A DNA stretch of 64,000 nt, taken from Eurosta solidaginis. Its lineage: Eukaryota; Arthropoda; Insecta; Diptera; Tephritidae. The position numbers were made by a program, and so were the translations under genes. A model generated the notes under the pieces. It saw only the letters and a list, made by a program, of their open reading frames with translations, was not told the origin of the DNA and searched no databases. This document shows positions 56,801-62,670 of the stretch, piece after piece. The DNA is taken from positions 387,019,601 to 387,083,600 of the forward strand of contig NC_090319.1 of assembly GCF_040869045.1 (NCBI RefSeq). Direction: 5' to 3'. Each line of letters opens with the position of its first letter. Within the stretch, counting starts at the first letter, position 1.

Positions 56801-59800
56801 TCCACTTATCCAACTTCCCAGAGATGATACGAGGAAGATAATTAAGTTTGAGAAGCGCTTCAAAATAGAGCTGGGGAACAAATGTTCGTGGGACACTTCC
56901 AGGATTGAAGCGCTTCACCAGGAACACACCATAATATGGTACACCGATGGCTCGAAGACACCGGAGGGCATAGGAGCGGGGATCGTCGGCCCCCGAACCA
57001 AAATATCCCTACCACTCGGAAAATATCCGAGCATCTTCCAAGCCGAAGTTGTTGCCATAAGCCGGTGTGCAGAGATAAACTTACAGCGGGGATATACCAA
57101 CGAGAAAATCGCTATACTCAGCGACAGTCAAGCTGCACTCAAGGCATTATCATCAGTTGAGATTAAATCATCAACAGTCCTTGAGTGCGTAGAGAGGTTA
57201 AACAGTCTAGGAGTTAATAACACCATCCGTCTAACATGGGTACCTGGACACAGGTGAGTGGATGGTAACGAGCGAGCGGACGAGCTTGCCAGGTTGGCAG
57301 CGGCCGGAAAGTCAATAGGTCCCGAGCCTATGGTCCCAATAGGGTCACATACAATAAGGGAGGAATTTAGACAAAATGAGGCGTGCCTCAGAGAACAACA
57401 CTGGCGTGAAAGTCCAGGACTTCGGCAGGCAAAGGCACTAATAGGAGGGTACAATTCAAAGCGATATAAGGCTATGATTAATCTCCCAAAAATTAGCCTT
57501 AGGATTTTAACAGGTATACTCACAGGTCACTGTAGGCTAAAGAGCCATATGCATAAATTGGGTATATCGGCTAGTAGCCTCTGTCGATTCTGTGATGCCG
57601 AAGATGAGTCTGCAGAACACATCCTGAAGGAATGTGATGCAGTCGCGAGACGAAGGCTTAGGATCATAGGATCATCCAAATTAGAAAATAGTCACATACA
57701 TTCTCTGAAGCCAAGAACCATTCTGGTTTTTATCAGAGAACTCGGCTTGGATGAAGTGTTGTAAAGAGAATGAGGGCACAATAGACCAATAGGTCGCAGT
57801 GCTTAACCTCACAACATCTATCTATCTATATCGAAAGCTTATTTTTCTGCAATCATCAAGATCGGTGCTTCTTCTTAAGCACATTAGATACCGCACGCTA
57901 ACCTCTGAGCGCCAATTCTTTGTTACTGCAATACGTCTTTGGAACTCCCTACCTACAAGTCTTCGACTCTTAAGTAATGCTCTGCACTTCAAAAAAGAGC
58001 TAACATCATTTTTTAACGACTCTTAAACTGGATCTCAAATTGTTGTTGTTAAAATGTTCATTTCTAAGTCCTTTTCCTTTCTCTCTCTTCTTTCTTTATT
58101 TGTTAAATACTATTCGATCTATAACCAACCAAAGGATATCTCACTACTGCTGTCTTTTAATATTTATTAATTACTTTTCTTTAGTTTTAAGATTTACATT
58201 TACATACATAAATATTTCACTATTATCCGTTATATTTGATTTAATTTGATTAATCTAATTTATTATTATTATAACTGTTCAATTTTTATAGCTCATGCTA
58301 TTCATGACTAGCACTGTTAAATAATTTGTCAAAATTGTTGCGCTAGGAACAAATTTTCAAATAAATACATACATACATACATACAAGGCGACTAAAATAC
58401 CAGATTCAAGGGGCTGTGTAAAGCAACCCTTCAGGTTGCCAGCGCAATGTATAGCTTCTCCAAACCCAATTGTCAACCTCACCTATCCGCGGCGAATCCT
58501 GTTTCACTAACAGACGAGGCTCTGGCGACCCTAAGCTCCTCGTGGAACTTGGGTTGGGGAGGAGGGGATGGCCTGAAGGTTTAATGTGGCCACATAAATC
58601 GTTCCCGAGATAGTCGGGCTTAGAGTTGTGCTTTTTCGTTCATTTCAGAGATTCGAATCTTTCGTTCTTTTTCTGATGAACGAACAAGTTGTTCTTTTTG
58701 TTCATTTGTTCTTTTTTTTTCAAGCAAATTTGTTCACTGCTGCTCTCCCCGCGGAAAAAGCCAACAAGTATAGATTGGGGTGTGTATGCAGCAATGCTTT
58801 GTGTAGGTATATTTAAATGTGTTATGAATAAATAAGTTAATATATATATGTATAATTAACTTAAAAAAAAGTTACAAATTTCGGAAGATCCAGGGAATTG
58901 AAAGAGTATAGACACAAATTGTAAATATGAACTTTTCAAGTTTAATAAATGTTATAATTAGTTTCTTACAAAACATGTTTTTCATAAATAGTCCATACAT
59001 ATATTGTTGTAGCAGTGCCACACACAAAGATGACCACACATATCTTTAGTGTAAGTGGCATGAATTTACGTATGTATGTTCGCGAACGAGATGAGAGAAA
59101 GAATAACATTAGATAAAACGAAATAAAGGAACAAATAGAACCGAAATCGAAGATCTAGTTCACTTGTTCAGTTGAGAGACCCGGTCAATTGAACAAGTTC
59201 AGAACGAAACGACCCAACTCTGGTCGGGCTAGCACCTTAACGGTGCTGTGGTACCGGAGCGTACCGGATCTGTATCCGGCAAAGGACCATCACATCGATA
59301 ACACTCCCCAAATCCTTCGGGGAGCAACCTTATAGCTACAACAACAATACTCCCCGAAGGTTTTGGGGAGTTTTATCGATGTTGATGGTCCTATGCCGAA
59401 TATAGATCCGGTACGTTCCAGTAACAAGCGCAATTGAGACACTAGCCCGACCATCTCGGGAACGATTAATATGCGGAAGCTCCGAAGCTGTAAAGCTTTG
59501 TATTGCGATTATCAACCTCTTGAATCCCTGGAGTGCAATTAATAGCACATTAAAACCGGACCCGGAAAGGCCTATCAACATCATTAACACTCCCCAAAAC
59601 CTTCGGGGACTGTCTATAACAACAAGATCCATACTCGAAATTAAATTGAAACTAAAACCGGCTTCGAAACCAAAGACGGTCCTAAAACACAATCGATATG
59701 CGAACTGGAACTGATATTTAAAATGACACGAAAATCAAAAACGCACCCACAGACCCCTAAAGTAATACACTATACCATTTTCGCTAGGCATACTTACCAA

Positions 59801-62580
59801 TTTGTTATAGATTGATACCATTTGGTTTTGTTGCAGTACAGGCGATTGTGGAAATACAGTTTTACGAAAATTTTTATTATCCTTTTTAGATACTGGCTTG
59901 GCTTTGGGCCTATCGCTTATGGCTGTGCTTTGAGAAACTTCCGATGGTGTAGTAATTTGAGTGCTCTTTTGATTCAAATTGTTATTGTTGCCTTTATTGT
60001 TAACATTACGTATATTTTGTAGATTATTTACCGCTGACATTGCCTCTAAGGCAGCAGCTGCTACGCCGCTATTATTATATTGCTGTGTATTAAGCATAGC
60101 AGTTGTAAGATCTTGATGTTGGCGTAGTTCGCCTGCTGTCTCAGCTACAGTATTGGCATCTAATAGCTCTATCATCATATTATCCGAAGGCATGGTTAAC
60201 ATTTGTTGGGATTGACCAACGTCGGCCGAATCACCAGCTAAGAATATGGAAGTAATTTCATTATTGCCCAAAGTAGCAACACCAGTATTATCGGTACATA
60301 AATAATCTGGAATTATATCAATCATATATTCACACATGTATATATACACCAAAACAAACTGTGTGTGCACAAAACAAACTTACCAGTTATAGCACTATTA
60401 GCCATGCTCTCAACGCCTTCGATTCCAGTCAAATCCATATAACTAACAGGTGGCAAAGCATTTGTGGCAGTATCTGATTTACTTTCAATACCAAGCTTTA
60501 ACGAAATGTTAAGAATTTTCGCATATGGTACGTTACTTTCGTTTATTTTACATTTACTCACTTTTTGGAATTCATGTTTGAAGAAACAGCGCCGCATAAA
60601 ACATCGATTTTGTTGTTGTTCGTCTGTTTCTCCACCCACATCCACCACTGTACCACTGCCATCGTCACCTAATGGCTGCGAGCGTACTTCATCTGGTTGT
60701 TGTTGTTCCTGTTGATGCATTGGATCTAATTGGAATTGGTGCTGATGCTGTTGTTCAAGTGTTATATTGCCTGTATTTGTTGTTGTCGCCAGATTAAGTT
60801 CGAAAGGCGCTGGCGGTTGACGATTTTTTCGCGAAGAGTTATTGCCCTTTGCCTTCATTGAAGGTTGCACAGCATGTTGCTGCATATGTGCTTGTAATTG
60901 AAACTGTTGTTGTTGTTGTTGTTGTCCACCGCCATTACCCACGGGTGGGGCTGGTGGTGCCTTCTGAGGTGGTGTTAATGCATTTATGTTTGTCATATCC
61001 AGATCGAAATGTTTGCGTTGGTTATTATTATTGTTTTGAGCCGGCAATGAAGATTGTTGTGGTTGTTGTTGTGATAGGGTTAGGCCCTGTTCAAAACCAG
61101 TTTGCAAATGAAAGAGACGCGATTTAGCAATTAATGCCTCCTGTTGTTGTGCGCTTAGCGAGTTAATGTCAATGGCAGCGAATTCGTCTCCATTTGCATC
61201 CGTTGCAGATGTTATTGGTAATTGGTCATCAGCGTAAGCGACGGTGGTTGTACTTGTTACAATGTTGTTGTTCGTACCATTTGTATTTGCCATAGTGGTG
61301 GCGGTATACTGTTGCTGGCTGAATTGTTGTTGTTGATTTGAAACACGTATTGCTTCAGACACTTGTATACCGGGCGGAGCGTTTAGCTGTTGCAACTGCT
61401 GCTGGAATTGTTTTTGTTGTTGTGAGTTTATAAAACGGAGTTGGCCATTCGTCGTATTATTATTGTTGACTCCTGCTGTAGTTGCAGGGGTGTTGCCAAC
61501 ATTAGCAGCAGCCGCTGCAGCAGCAGCTGCCGCCGCCGATTGTAATTCATTCTGATGGTTCTGCACAAACAATGGGTATTTGAAAAGTAATTCGACAACA
61601 CGCGTATGCCCACCTTTAGCTGCTTCAATTAACATGGTACTATTGTCTTTCAGTTTGTGAAAGGGATCTGCACCGCTCTTCAGCAATAACTCTACTACAG
61701 CCTGATGACCGCCAGCACATGCTAATGAAAGTGGTGTATGATCGTTACTGCTGCTCGGCTTATTGACATCAGCGCCTTTTTGTATAAGAAATTTCACAGT
61801 ACACAAATGACCAGCGCGACAAGCCTTCATCAACGGTGTACGCCCGCCCTCGGATTCATGTTCCAATTCTGCGCCATAGCTGAGTAGCACCTCTGCGGCA
61901 TCAGTATGTCCATTTTCACAGGCATGCGTGAGAGCCGTATCACCTGTCTGTGTAACTGCATGCACATTCGCCTTATTCTGCAATAGGAAGCGCACCAAAT
62001 CAGTATGGCCTTCTTGTGCAGCCTCCATGAGCGGTGTAGATGCCCCTAACTCCAGATTTGCACCCTCCTTAATCAGAAATTCTGCAACCTCACTAAAGCC
62101 ACCACAACAGGCGAGCGTAAGTGCGGTCTCCTGGGTTTCTTCAGTAGTTGCATTTATATCGGCACCCTTACTCAAGAGAAGCGCAACCATTTCCTCGTGA
62201 CCTTCACGCGCAGCCTCCATAAGTGGCGTATAGCCTTCGTCGTTGACTTCCTCAATATTAGCGCCACGTTCAATTAAAAGCGTAGCCAGCTCAACATGAC
62301 CACCACATGCAGCTAAAGTTAGTGGCGATTCAAATGAATCAGTGGGCATATTAACTTGAGCACCCGAATCTAGGAGTAAGCGTGCAACTTCAACATGGCC
62401 ATCCATAGAAGCTTCCATAAGTGCGGTATGCATTTCATCCGTTTTGTGCTCTTGATCGGCGCCGGCTTGAAGTAGGAAACGCACCATATTCAAATGACCC
62501 TTATAACAAGCTAACGTCAAAGCGCTCTCTTTGAACTCATTTGAATGGGTATTGATACCGGCGCCATGATCCAAAAGAAC
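17832..62580 (-). CDS. mask: mask: ankyrin-repeat and KH-domain protein (3' eleven coding exons)
   Basis: Orthologue of Drosophila mask and human ANKHD1/ANKRD17, large cytoplasmic scaffold proteins that bind RNA and act in receptor tyrosine kinase signalling and as Hippo-pathway cofactors. Minus-strand exons, 5' to 3': 62580-60562, 60495-60384, 60306-59798, 45457-44074, 43993-43851, 43758-43531, 40349-39567, 39414-39093, 36781-30918, 18084-17923, 17855-17832. All junctions are GT..AG and in phase; the total is 11,550 bp, 3,849 codons plus TGA. Domain order: ten repeats of ankyrin block 1, acidic linker, poly-Q region, SRKERNRYAALRQTPAGSQ motif, ten repeats of ankyrin block 2, basic coiled coil, KH domain with GRAG loop, low-complexity tail. 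The N-terminus and the first repeats of block 1 lie beyond base 64,000. The introns are filled with transposons, yet no exon is damaged. Confidence 0.93.
17923..18084 (-). CDS. mask: mask penultimate coding exon (54 codons)
   Basis: Bounded by an ATGCAG acceptor and a CAG/GTAAGC donor. It encodes ALDYHNSITPHNLQQNTAMN, then a PPYGYQYLGQGAD...HMMPSDKLEMWDH segment that I recognise as the conserved extreme C-terminal region of mask. It lies 12.8 kb downstream of the previous exon and is too short to show as a long ORF. Confidence 0.8.
18200..18395 (+). mobile_element. tRNA-derived SINE relic
   Basis: The segment GGTGGTATGGTGTAGTGTGC followed by CTTACCACACCGAAGGTCC has the look of a tRNA A box and anticodon arm with a decayed B box (GGTCCTTGGCTTTTC). 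The body TTTTCAATTAGAAAAAAG and the CCCCTCAGCAG...GCCATGAAAAGC segment match my memory of a common dipteran SINE. Not a functional tRNA: the B box and acceptor stem are broken. Confidence 0.65.
18716..20997 (+). repeat. Forward arm: ~14 tandem units of the Foldback element
   Basis: The ~160-bp unit runs from the GTCCAGCTGGAC palindrome through CACTAGGCCAAACAAAACAA and GTGGGAATTATGTGCT to TTTTTGACAACTTTTAATGA. Homopolymer C tracts vary from 5 to about 18 between units. Some units have lost half of the palindrome (for example near 20216 and 20365). Confidence 0.9.
20998..22797 (-). repeat. Reverse arm: ~11 tandem units of the Foldback element
   Basis: Same unit as the forward arm in opposite orientation, with G tracts instead of C tracts (the longest, about 25 G, near 21354-21379 and 22523-22549). 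Confidence 0.9.
23299..23867 (-). mobile_element. Solo LTR, gypsy-type, inverted, ATAT target duplication
   Basis: Reverse complement of the LTR family at 15905: begins TGTAACGAATTC and ends AAAATTTGTCACA, flanked by ATAT on both sides. A short GT run lies at 23722-23737. No internal region. Confidence 0.85.
24368..27476 (+). mobile_element. ~3.1-kb repeat A with TTCGGGTGTAACCGAAC head and internal tandem array
   Basis: Starts ACAAGTAAGGAAGGCTAAG then TTCGGGTGTAACCGAAC, and ends in GCTCAACTGAGTATAAAAA. The TACTCAGTTGAG near the head is the inverted copy of CTCAACTGAGTA at the tail. The 5' half is a tandem array (24480-26130). The 3' half has many GTGGGCGTGG / CCACGCCCA motifs and a GGACGGAC run (27310-27330). 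No ORF of note. This repeat type is abundant in higher flies; its class is uncertain to me. Confidence 0.75.
24480..26130 (+). repeat. Tandem array, ~130-bp unit, about 12-13 copies
   Basis: The unit contains TTGTACGATATGGGTATCAA, a GAGTATTTTAAAAGGGAG segment, then GGTGGACGCCTTTTCGAGAT and ATCGCCATTAGGGTGG. Copies fall into two subtypes (CATTAGGGTGGGCC and CATAAAGGTGGACC), sometimes alternating, which suggests higher-order duplication. Lies inside repeat A. Confidence 0.9.
28994..29963 (-). mobile_element. 970-bp mini-LINE, complete, with 13-bp TSD
   Basis: Flanked by AACAATCGTAAGG at 28981-28993 and 29964-29976. On the minus strand it has a 23-nt leader, a 299-codon ORF, a 3' UTR of under 50 nt and a CTACAACAACAACAAC tail. 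Both ends are defined by the TSD, so it is an intact insertion rather than a truncated one. It sits inside the TIR element at 28500-30504. A second copy begins at about 63585. Confidence 0.88.
29041..29940 (-). CDS. Mini-LINE protein: 2A-like motif, PHD-like finger, C-terminal CCHC
   Basis: 299 aa, intact. Residues about 36-49 are hydrophobic (LLAAGLLHILLL) and lead into GIEPNPGP at 50-57, a 2A-like sequence whose canonical form is D-x-E-x-N-P-G-P; here the Asp is Gly. Residues 68-97 form a Cys/His cluster (CCIC...CVSCKGWLHRTGC) resembling half of a PHD finger. The middle is basic. The C-terminal third (LAQLRSGYCNRLNSYLSRIN, then CPACNVSPHDTNHLFNC) is the CCHC region that follows RNase H in I/LOA/R1-type LINEs. 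Endonuclease, RT and RNase H are absent, so it looks like an in-frame internal deletion of a larger LINE protein. Possible roles (nucleic-acid binding, trans-mobilisation) are inference. Confidence 0.8.
   Translation of the reverse strand: MYRSDSGFFPTKDCHFSVTPFNLFRPSHKLSSSQQLLAAGLLHILLLREGIEPNPGPSPDPGPEKWFCCICQKRIFLGRSYSVQCVSCKGWLHRTGCSGLDPKTRRPRNFYKSFVAPCCSRPRASHSLRPSAQKPGHPNRHLIDETAPPRGLRSHLRKHFEEIRHLRTQPYEAKKHKQVLGELHRQASDLYVGNCPVNPVLEEKYPELAEEEHILPRKTRVTLAQLRSGYCNRLNSYLSRINPDIQNVCPACNVSPHDTNHLFNCNVEPTPLTLLSLWSTPVETASFLGLPLEDIDDNL
30918..36781 (-). CDS. mask: mask large exon: ankyrin block 2, coiled coil, KH domain, low-complexity tail
   Basis: 1,954 codons plus the two bases completing the preceding split codon. 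Ankyrin block 2 has ten repeats (about 36690-35725), from HDTALTLACAGGHEELVQLL to RKGHTKVVKWMVQYV. A highly basic RRRERKKKKKLEKKEERRRQ stretch lies near 35440-35510, and an acidic EADDDSDHDDNALEDEDD patch near 35330-35390. The KH domain (about 34265-34040) has VNAISRVIGRAGSNINAIRA with the GxxG loop intact. The remainder is Ser/Thr/Asn/Gly/Gln-rich with poly-Ala (33160-33200) and poly-Q (31260-31295) runs. The acceptor is CTATAG (36782-36787) and the donor CAC/GTAAGT. KH and ankyrin sequence is clean, with no frameshift. Confidence 0.95.
37137..38025. mobile_element. Non-autonomous Tc1/mariner-like element with long TIRs
   Basis: Starts CAGTTGCGGTCAAAAA directly after TA, a typical Tc1-group terminus. 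The inverted arms (about 37137-37340 and 37870-38025) share CGTTACGCAGGTGTAGTGAC / TACAGCTGCGTAACG blocks with the relic at 10487-11566. The transposase interior is replaced by a MITE copy beginning at 37368. Confidence 0.7.
37368..37852 (+). mobile_element. CAGCCCAATTCT-family MITE, truncated
   Basis: Left half of the family described at 45921-46807; it matches up to a TTTTGGCATATG segment and then stops. Nested in the Tc1-like element. Confidence 0.75.
39093..39414 (-). CDS. mask: mask exon with SRKERNRYAALRQTPAGSQ
   Basis: 107 codons plus one base. The acceptor is TTTCAG/GTT and the donor CAAG/GTGGGT, leaving phase 1 into the large exon. It has a poly-Ala run and ends in KKAIDKQSRKERNRYAALRQ followed by TPAGSQ, a conserved linker just before ankyrin block 2. 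A 152-bp intron (39415-39566) separates it from the poly-Q exon. Confidence 0.9.
39567..40349 (-). CDS. mask: mask glutamine-rich exon
   Basis: 261 codons, phase 0 at both ends. It begins HQHDQTFTFLPLSSDE and is then dominated by Gln/His with poly-Ala near 40275-40305 and several poly-Q runs (the longest near 39570-39605 and 40005-40040). Short conserved islands (YVFNVESGDKSAQSLQLLFQ; DLPDNQKEQLIHELSQQAES) lie between the repeats. Length polymorphism at the CAG/CAA tracts is likely. Confidence 0.88.
40470..41761 (-). mobile_element. 1.29-kb TIR element with TA target duplication and a coding relic
   Basis: Perfect inverted ends TCGTCGCTTGGCGCGCAATA (23 bp in all), with TA on both sides. Several further copies of a GCGGTATTGC / GCAATACCGC motif lie in the subterminal regions (about 40505, 40695, 41568, 41607, 41740), suggesting transposase-binding repeats. 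The interior, minus strand, encodes the frame at 40839-41330. Located in the mask intron 40350-43530. Confidence 0.8.
40839..41330 (-). pseudogene. Unidentified protein relic inside the TIR element
   Basis: A single reading frame of 164 codons with one internal TGA (just after SILKNLPN) ends at TAA 40839-40841. The composition is protein-like: RVKRFPYEARLVDHTFFKDY, then IRSGIGTGEHVVNN, then KILPRRSKKNLGKYIPFALY and a C-terminal VIPPDWHNFYDNLPFDYK. I cannot assign it to a transposase family. Upstream, a GTAAGT (41366-41371) and a GTAATAG (41302-41308) could bound a ~65-bp intron, so the visible part may be a last exon. The only visible damage is the one stop. Confidence 0.5.
42047..43035. mobile_element. 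989-bp palindromic TIR element
   Basis: Termini are a perfect 27-bp inverted repeat beginning TGCCCCTATTACCGTTTACA. A second inner inverted pair (about 42388-42447 and 42666-42724, CGACAGCATGACACTGC) makes most of it foldable. No ORF. A partial opposite-orientation copy lies at 370-1034. No clean TSD is seen (TAATTA on the left, GTAAAT on the right). Confidence 0.75.
43036..43530. other. Intron sequence of mask, no feature
   Basis: AT-rich remainder of the 40350-43530 intron; nothing supportable. Confidence 0.5.
43531..43758 (-). CDS. mask: mask exon, 76 codons
   Basis: Phase 0 at both ends, TCTAG acceptor and CAG/GTACGC donor. It encodes ELHNCAELGDLNSICKNRFS then NWVPAPKWTSQDHL, a short poly-Q, and a Gln-rich helix-like end. 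It continues in frame from the LQ that ends exon 43851-43993. Confidence 0.9.
43851..43993 (-). CDS. mask: mask exon, 143 bp
   Basis: Begins in phase 1 (the G of the preceding exon completes GAT) and encodes VDGATGAGVITATGMYPTLE then TFDQFPGDMPGDMDDILQIF, ending QNDPSLQ. Acceptor TATGTAG, donor CAG/GTAAGC. Intron to the next exon is 92 bp. Confidence 0.9.
44074..45457 (-). CDS. mask: mask acidic linker exon
   Basis: 461 codons plus one base. Begins PLLLTNEIKPSLQTKQVIMT. Two long Asp/Glu-rich stretches (about 44540-44790 and 44375-44440) lie between the ankyrin blocks, as in other mask/ANKHD1 proteins. Conserved islands include QEYLKERYQLYDMPRFFDDQ and the C-terminal LSQALCDFRQDFTSDLVHVF. Intron to the next exon is 80 bp. 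Confidence 0.92.
45740..47619 (+). pseudogene. I-like LINE 3' fragment: RNase H and C-terminal zinc knuckle
   Basis: Coding from about 45785 up to the MITE and again from 46808. The RNase H set is visible: the D of IYTDAS, the E of TTEILAILSAK, the D of SSDSL, and WIPGHTNIPGNEYADEVAK. After a frameshift near 47215, CTYCRNNTPLTITHIFLEC gives a CCHC knuckle and the frame ends at about 47619. Removing the MITE 45921-46807 plus one copy of its TAT duplication restores the RNase H frame across the site (R-N-I-I-Y-T-D-A-S). Other frameshifts remain. Confidence 0.8.
45921..46807 (+). mobile_element. CAGCCCAATTCT-family MITE, full copy, 3-bp TSD (TAT)
   Basis: 887 bp, from CAGCCCAATTCT to AGAATTGGTCTG, flanked by TAT on both sides (45918-45920 and 46808-46810). 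No ORF of its own. Inserted within a LINE RNase H coding region, which gives an independent check on its ends. Confidence 0.85.
47695..47867 (+). other. Possible end of another TIR element
   Basis: Starts CAGCCCTATTCTGCATTTCG, with further copies of ATTCTG.(A/G)TTTCGAT-like words inside. It looks like one end of a separate repeat, cut by the MITE copy at 47868. The partner end was not found. Confidence 0.3.
47868..49703 (-). mobile_element. CAGCCCAATTCT-family MITE, inverted, interrupted by a second copy
   Basis: The left end CACACCAATTCTAAATTTTC is the complement of the family's right terminus, and it ends TTTAGAATTGGGCTG at 49703. The forward copy 48627-49542 is inserted in it; rejoining at ATAAT/ACC restores a normal family sequence. 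Confidence 0.8.
48627..49542 (+). mobile_element. CAGCCCAATTCT-family MITE nested in another copy, 3-bp TSD (AAT)
   Basis: Runs from CAGCCCAATTCTAAACG to TAGAATTGGTCTG with AAT on both sides. Second independent case of a 3-bp duplication for this family. Confidence 0.85.
49715..49853 (+). mobile_element. CAGCCCAATTCT-family MITE fragment
   Basis: First 139 bp of the family, ending at GGAAACCGG where I-like ORF1 sequence begins. Truncated. Confidence 0.75.
49854..50957 (+). pseudogene. I-like LINE ORF1 (gag-like, CCHC knuckles)
   Basis: The open frame 49854-50507 encodes an RNA-binding ORF1 protein. The N-terminal half includes DIHLIYAIGKSLYKIIF and TYGVIRSIPITYDEEELKLH. A zinc knuckle CLNCGRLGHVQNSC is followed by CIKCGLPQCSNDNC and CILCTSTEHISTDKLKC, three clusters as in I-factor ORF1. 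Near 50500 a frameshift follows, and the next frame continues the C-terminal tail to about 50957 (ending GTDVPSY). The true start is lost at the junction with the MITE fragment. Confidence 0.75.
50958..52529. other. Unresolved degenerate sequence
   Basis: Short frames, for example one ending in a hydrophobic segment like PIVLVPITYPPCILLILI near 51680-51730, suggest an old protein-coding relic, but stops and frameshifts are everywhere and I cannot name the parent. The right part (52080-52529) is AT-rich. Confidence 0.3.
55004..57764 (+). pseudogene. RT-RNase H ORF2 with one frameshift and one stop
   Basis: Open from the insertion boundary. RT fingers/palm: SYKSPGVDGIYPAFLQQGEE, YSSPKSFRPISLTSFALKAM, CPQGGVLSPLLWSLVVDELL, and YADD at 56141-56152. 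A one-base frameshift near 56290-56310 separates VPFTRK from KLEGIRQ. The frame continues with the thumb, EVKYLGVTFDSKLLWRKHV, and RNase H: WYTDGSKTPEGIGAG, FQAEVVAISRCAEI, ILSDSQAALKAL, TWVPGHR. A TGA at 57255-57257 then replaces one codon before VDGNERADELARLAA. A final CRFCDAEDESAEHILKEC knuckle follows and the natural stop is at 57762-57764. All catalytic residues that I can see are kept. Confidence 0.85.
55004..57821 (+). mobile_element. 5'-truncated LOA/R1/I-like LINE inserted in another LINE, 12-bp TSD
   Basis: Direct repeat CTATCTATATCG on both sides. Sequence starts inside ORF2 (5' truncation, usual for target-primed insertion) and ends about 55 bp after the stop codon. Younger than its host LINE by nesting, and much less mutated. 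Confidence 0.88.
58403..59347 (+). mobile_element. SINE-like retroposon split by a hAT MITE
   Basis: Same family as 14088-14413: GATTCAAGGGGCTGTGTAAA at the start, TAGCTACAACAACAA at the end. Interrupted at GTCGGGCT by the element 58621-59222. Confidence 0.85.
58621..59222. mobile_element. 602-bp hAT-type MITE with 8-bp TSD
   Basis: Flanked by GTCGGGCT at 58613-58620 and 59223-59230. Ends TAGAGTTG and CAACTCTG form a short inverted repeat of the CAGAGTTG hAT style, with one mismatch at the outermost base. Non-coding; contains repeated GTTC/GAAC words (for example TTGTTCTTTTTGTTCATTTG and its relatives). 8-bp TSDs are diagnostic for hAT and a few other superfamilies. Confidence 0.85.
59343..59495 (-). 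mobile_element. SINE-like retroposon fragment, inverted
   Basis: Complement of the 3' part of the 14088 family (CTCCCCGAAGGTTTTGGGGA, then GATGGTCC, then GCCCGACCATCTCGGGAACG). It is joined head to head with the preceding copy. A third scrap, CACTCCCCAAAACCTTCGGG, lies at 59587-59606. Confidence 0.7.
59798..60306 (-). CDS. mask: mask exon C, 509 bp
   Basis: Starts by completing a split Asp codon (ACT G / AT TAT) and encodes DYLCTDNTGVATLGNNEITS then IFLAGDSADV, a low-complexity middle, and KPVSKKDNKNFRKTVFPQSP then VLQQNQMVSIYNKL. Donor TTG/GTAAGT, acceptor TTCCAG. Phase 0 into the 14.3-kb intron. Intron to exon B is 77 bp. Confidence 0.9.
60384..60495 (-). CDS. mask: mask exon B, 112 bp
   Basis: Encodes LGIESKSDTATNALPPVSYM then DLTGIEGVESMANSAIT. 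It is preceded by a 66-bp intron (60496-60561) that is stop-free and a multiple of three, so a reading frame runs through it. Splice signals (GTGAGT, TTAAAG) and homology favour splicing. Confidence 0.85.
60562..62580 (-). CDS. mask: mask exon A: ankyrin block 1 (last ten repeats) and low-complexity linker
   Basis: 673 codons, phase 0. Ten consecutive ankyrin repeats (about 62560-61560), from SALTLACYKGHLNMVRFLLQ to TMLIEAAKGGHTRVVELLFK; the TPL/TAL...A..GH...V..LL pattern is intact in all. Poly-Ala, then Gln/Asn-rich linker, ending CFMRRCFFKHEFQK. The acceptor is TTTTTAG/GTT. The usual block has about 15 repeats, so the first repeats must lie in exons beyond 64,000. Confidence 0.95.
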
Positions 62581-62670
62581 CTAAAAATTAAAAGAAATAA
62601 AACTTAAAAATACTAAATAACTGTAAACACAGGCATATGTACATATATGCCTGTACATATATATATACAG

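Larger units (their letters stand above)
52733..58026 (+). pseudogene. ORF2 of the CR1/Jockey-like LINE (interrupted)
   Basis: Endonuclease C-terminal half at 52733-53416: IIIAGDFNSNLL, then SLLDLFFV and SKHDLIFLNY (the usual SDH pattern, here SKHD). RT N-terminus at 53502-53891 (SNAMGLDGICSKFLK). After frame breaks the palm runs 54057-55003, with [21 protein letters not shown] and YADD at 54381-54392. The C-terminal domain resumes after the inserted LINE at 57834 with RQFFVTAIRLWNSLPTSLRL and stops at 58024-58026. Frame breaks near 53417, 53890 and 54050 plus the insertion make it non-functional. Confidence 0.82.
52530..58384 (+). mobile_element. CR1/Jockey-like LINE with a second LINE inserted at 55004-57821
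   Basis: Contains the C-terminal part of the endonuclease, reverse transcriptase, a C-terminal domain and a 3' end with AAATAAATACATACATACAT repeats. It is split by LINE 2, flanked by CTATCTATATCG (54992-55003 and 57822-57833). Joining across the site gives D-Y-L-Y-R-K-L-I-F-L in frame. There is no RNase H, consistent with the CR1/Jockey group. Confidence 0.85.
45458..59797 (-). other. 14.3-kb mask intron filled with nested transposons
   Basis: Phase 0 intron between NKL and PLLL. Content from left to right: I-like LINE 3' fragment with a MITE, MITE cluster, I-like ORF1, unresolved relic, CR1-like LINE with a second LINE inside, SINE-like retroposon with a hAT MITE, and inverted SINE fragments. 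Confidence 0.85.

Noticed and set aside
59735..62574. Ankyrin block 1 as an independent gene
   Set aside because: Exons A-C join in phase to the acidic-linker exon across the 14.3-kb intron, in the domain order of mask/ANKHD1.
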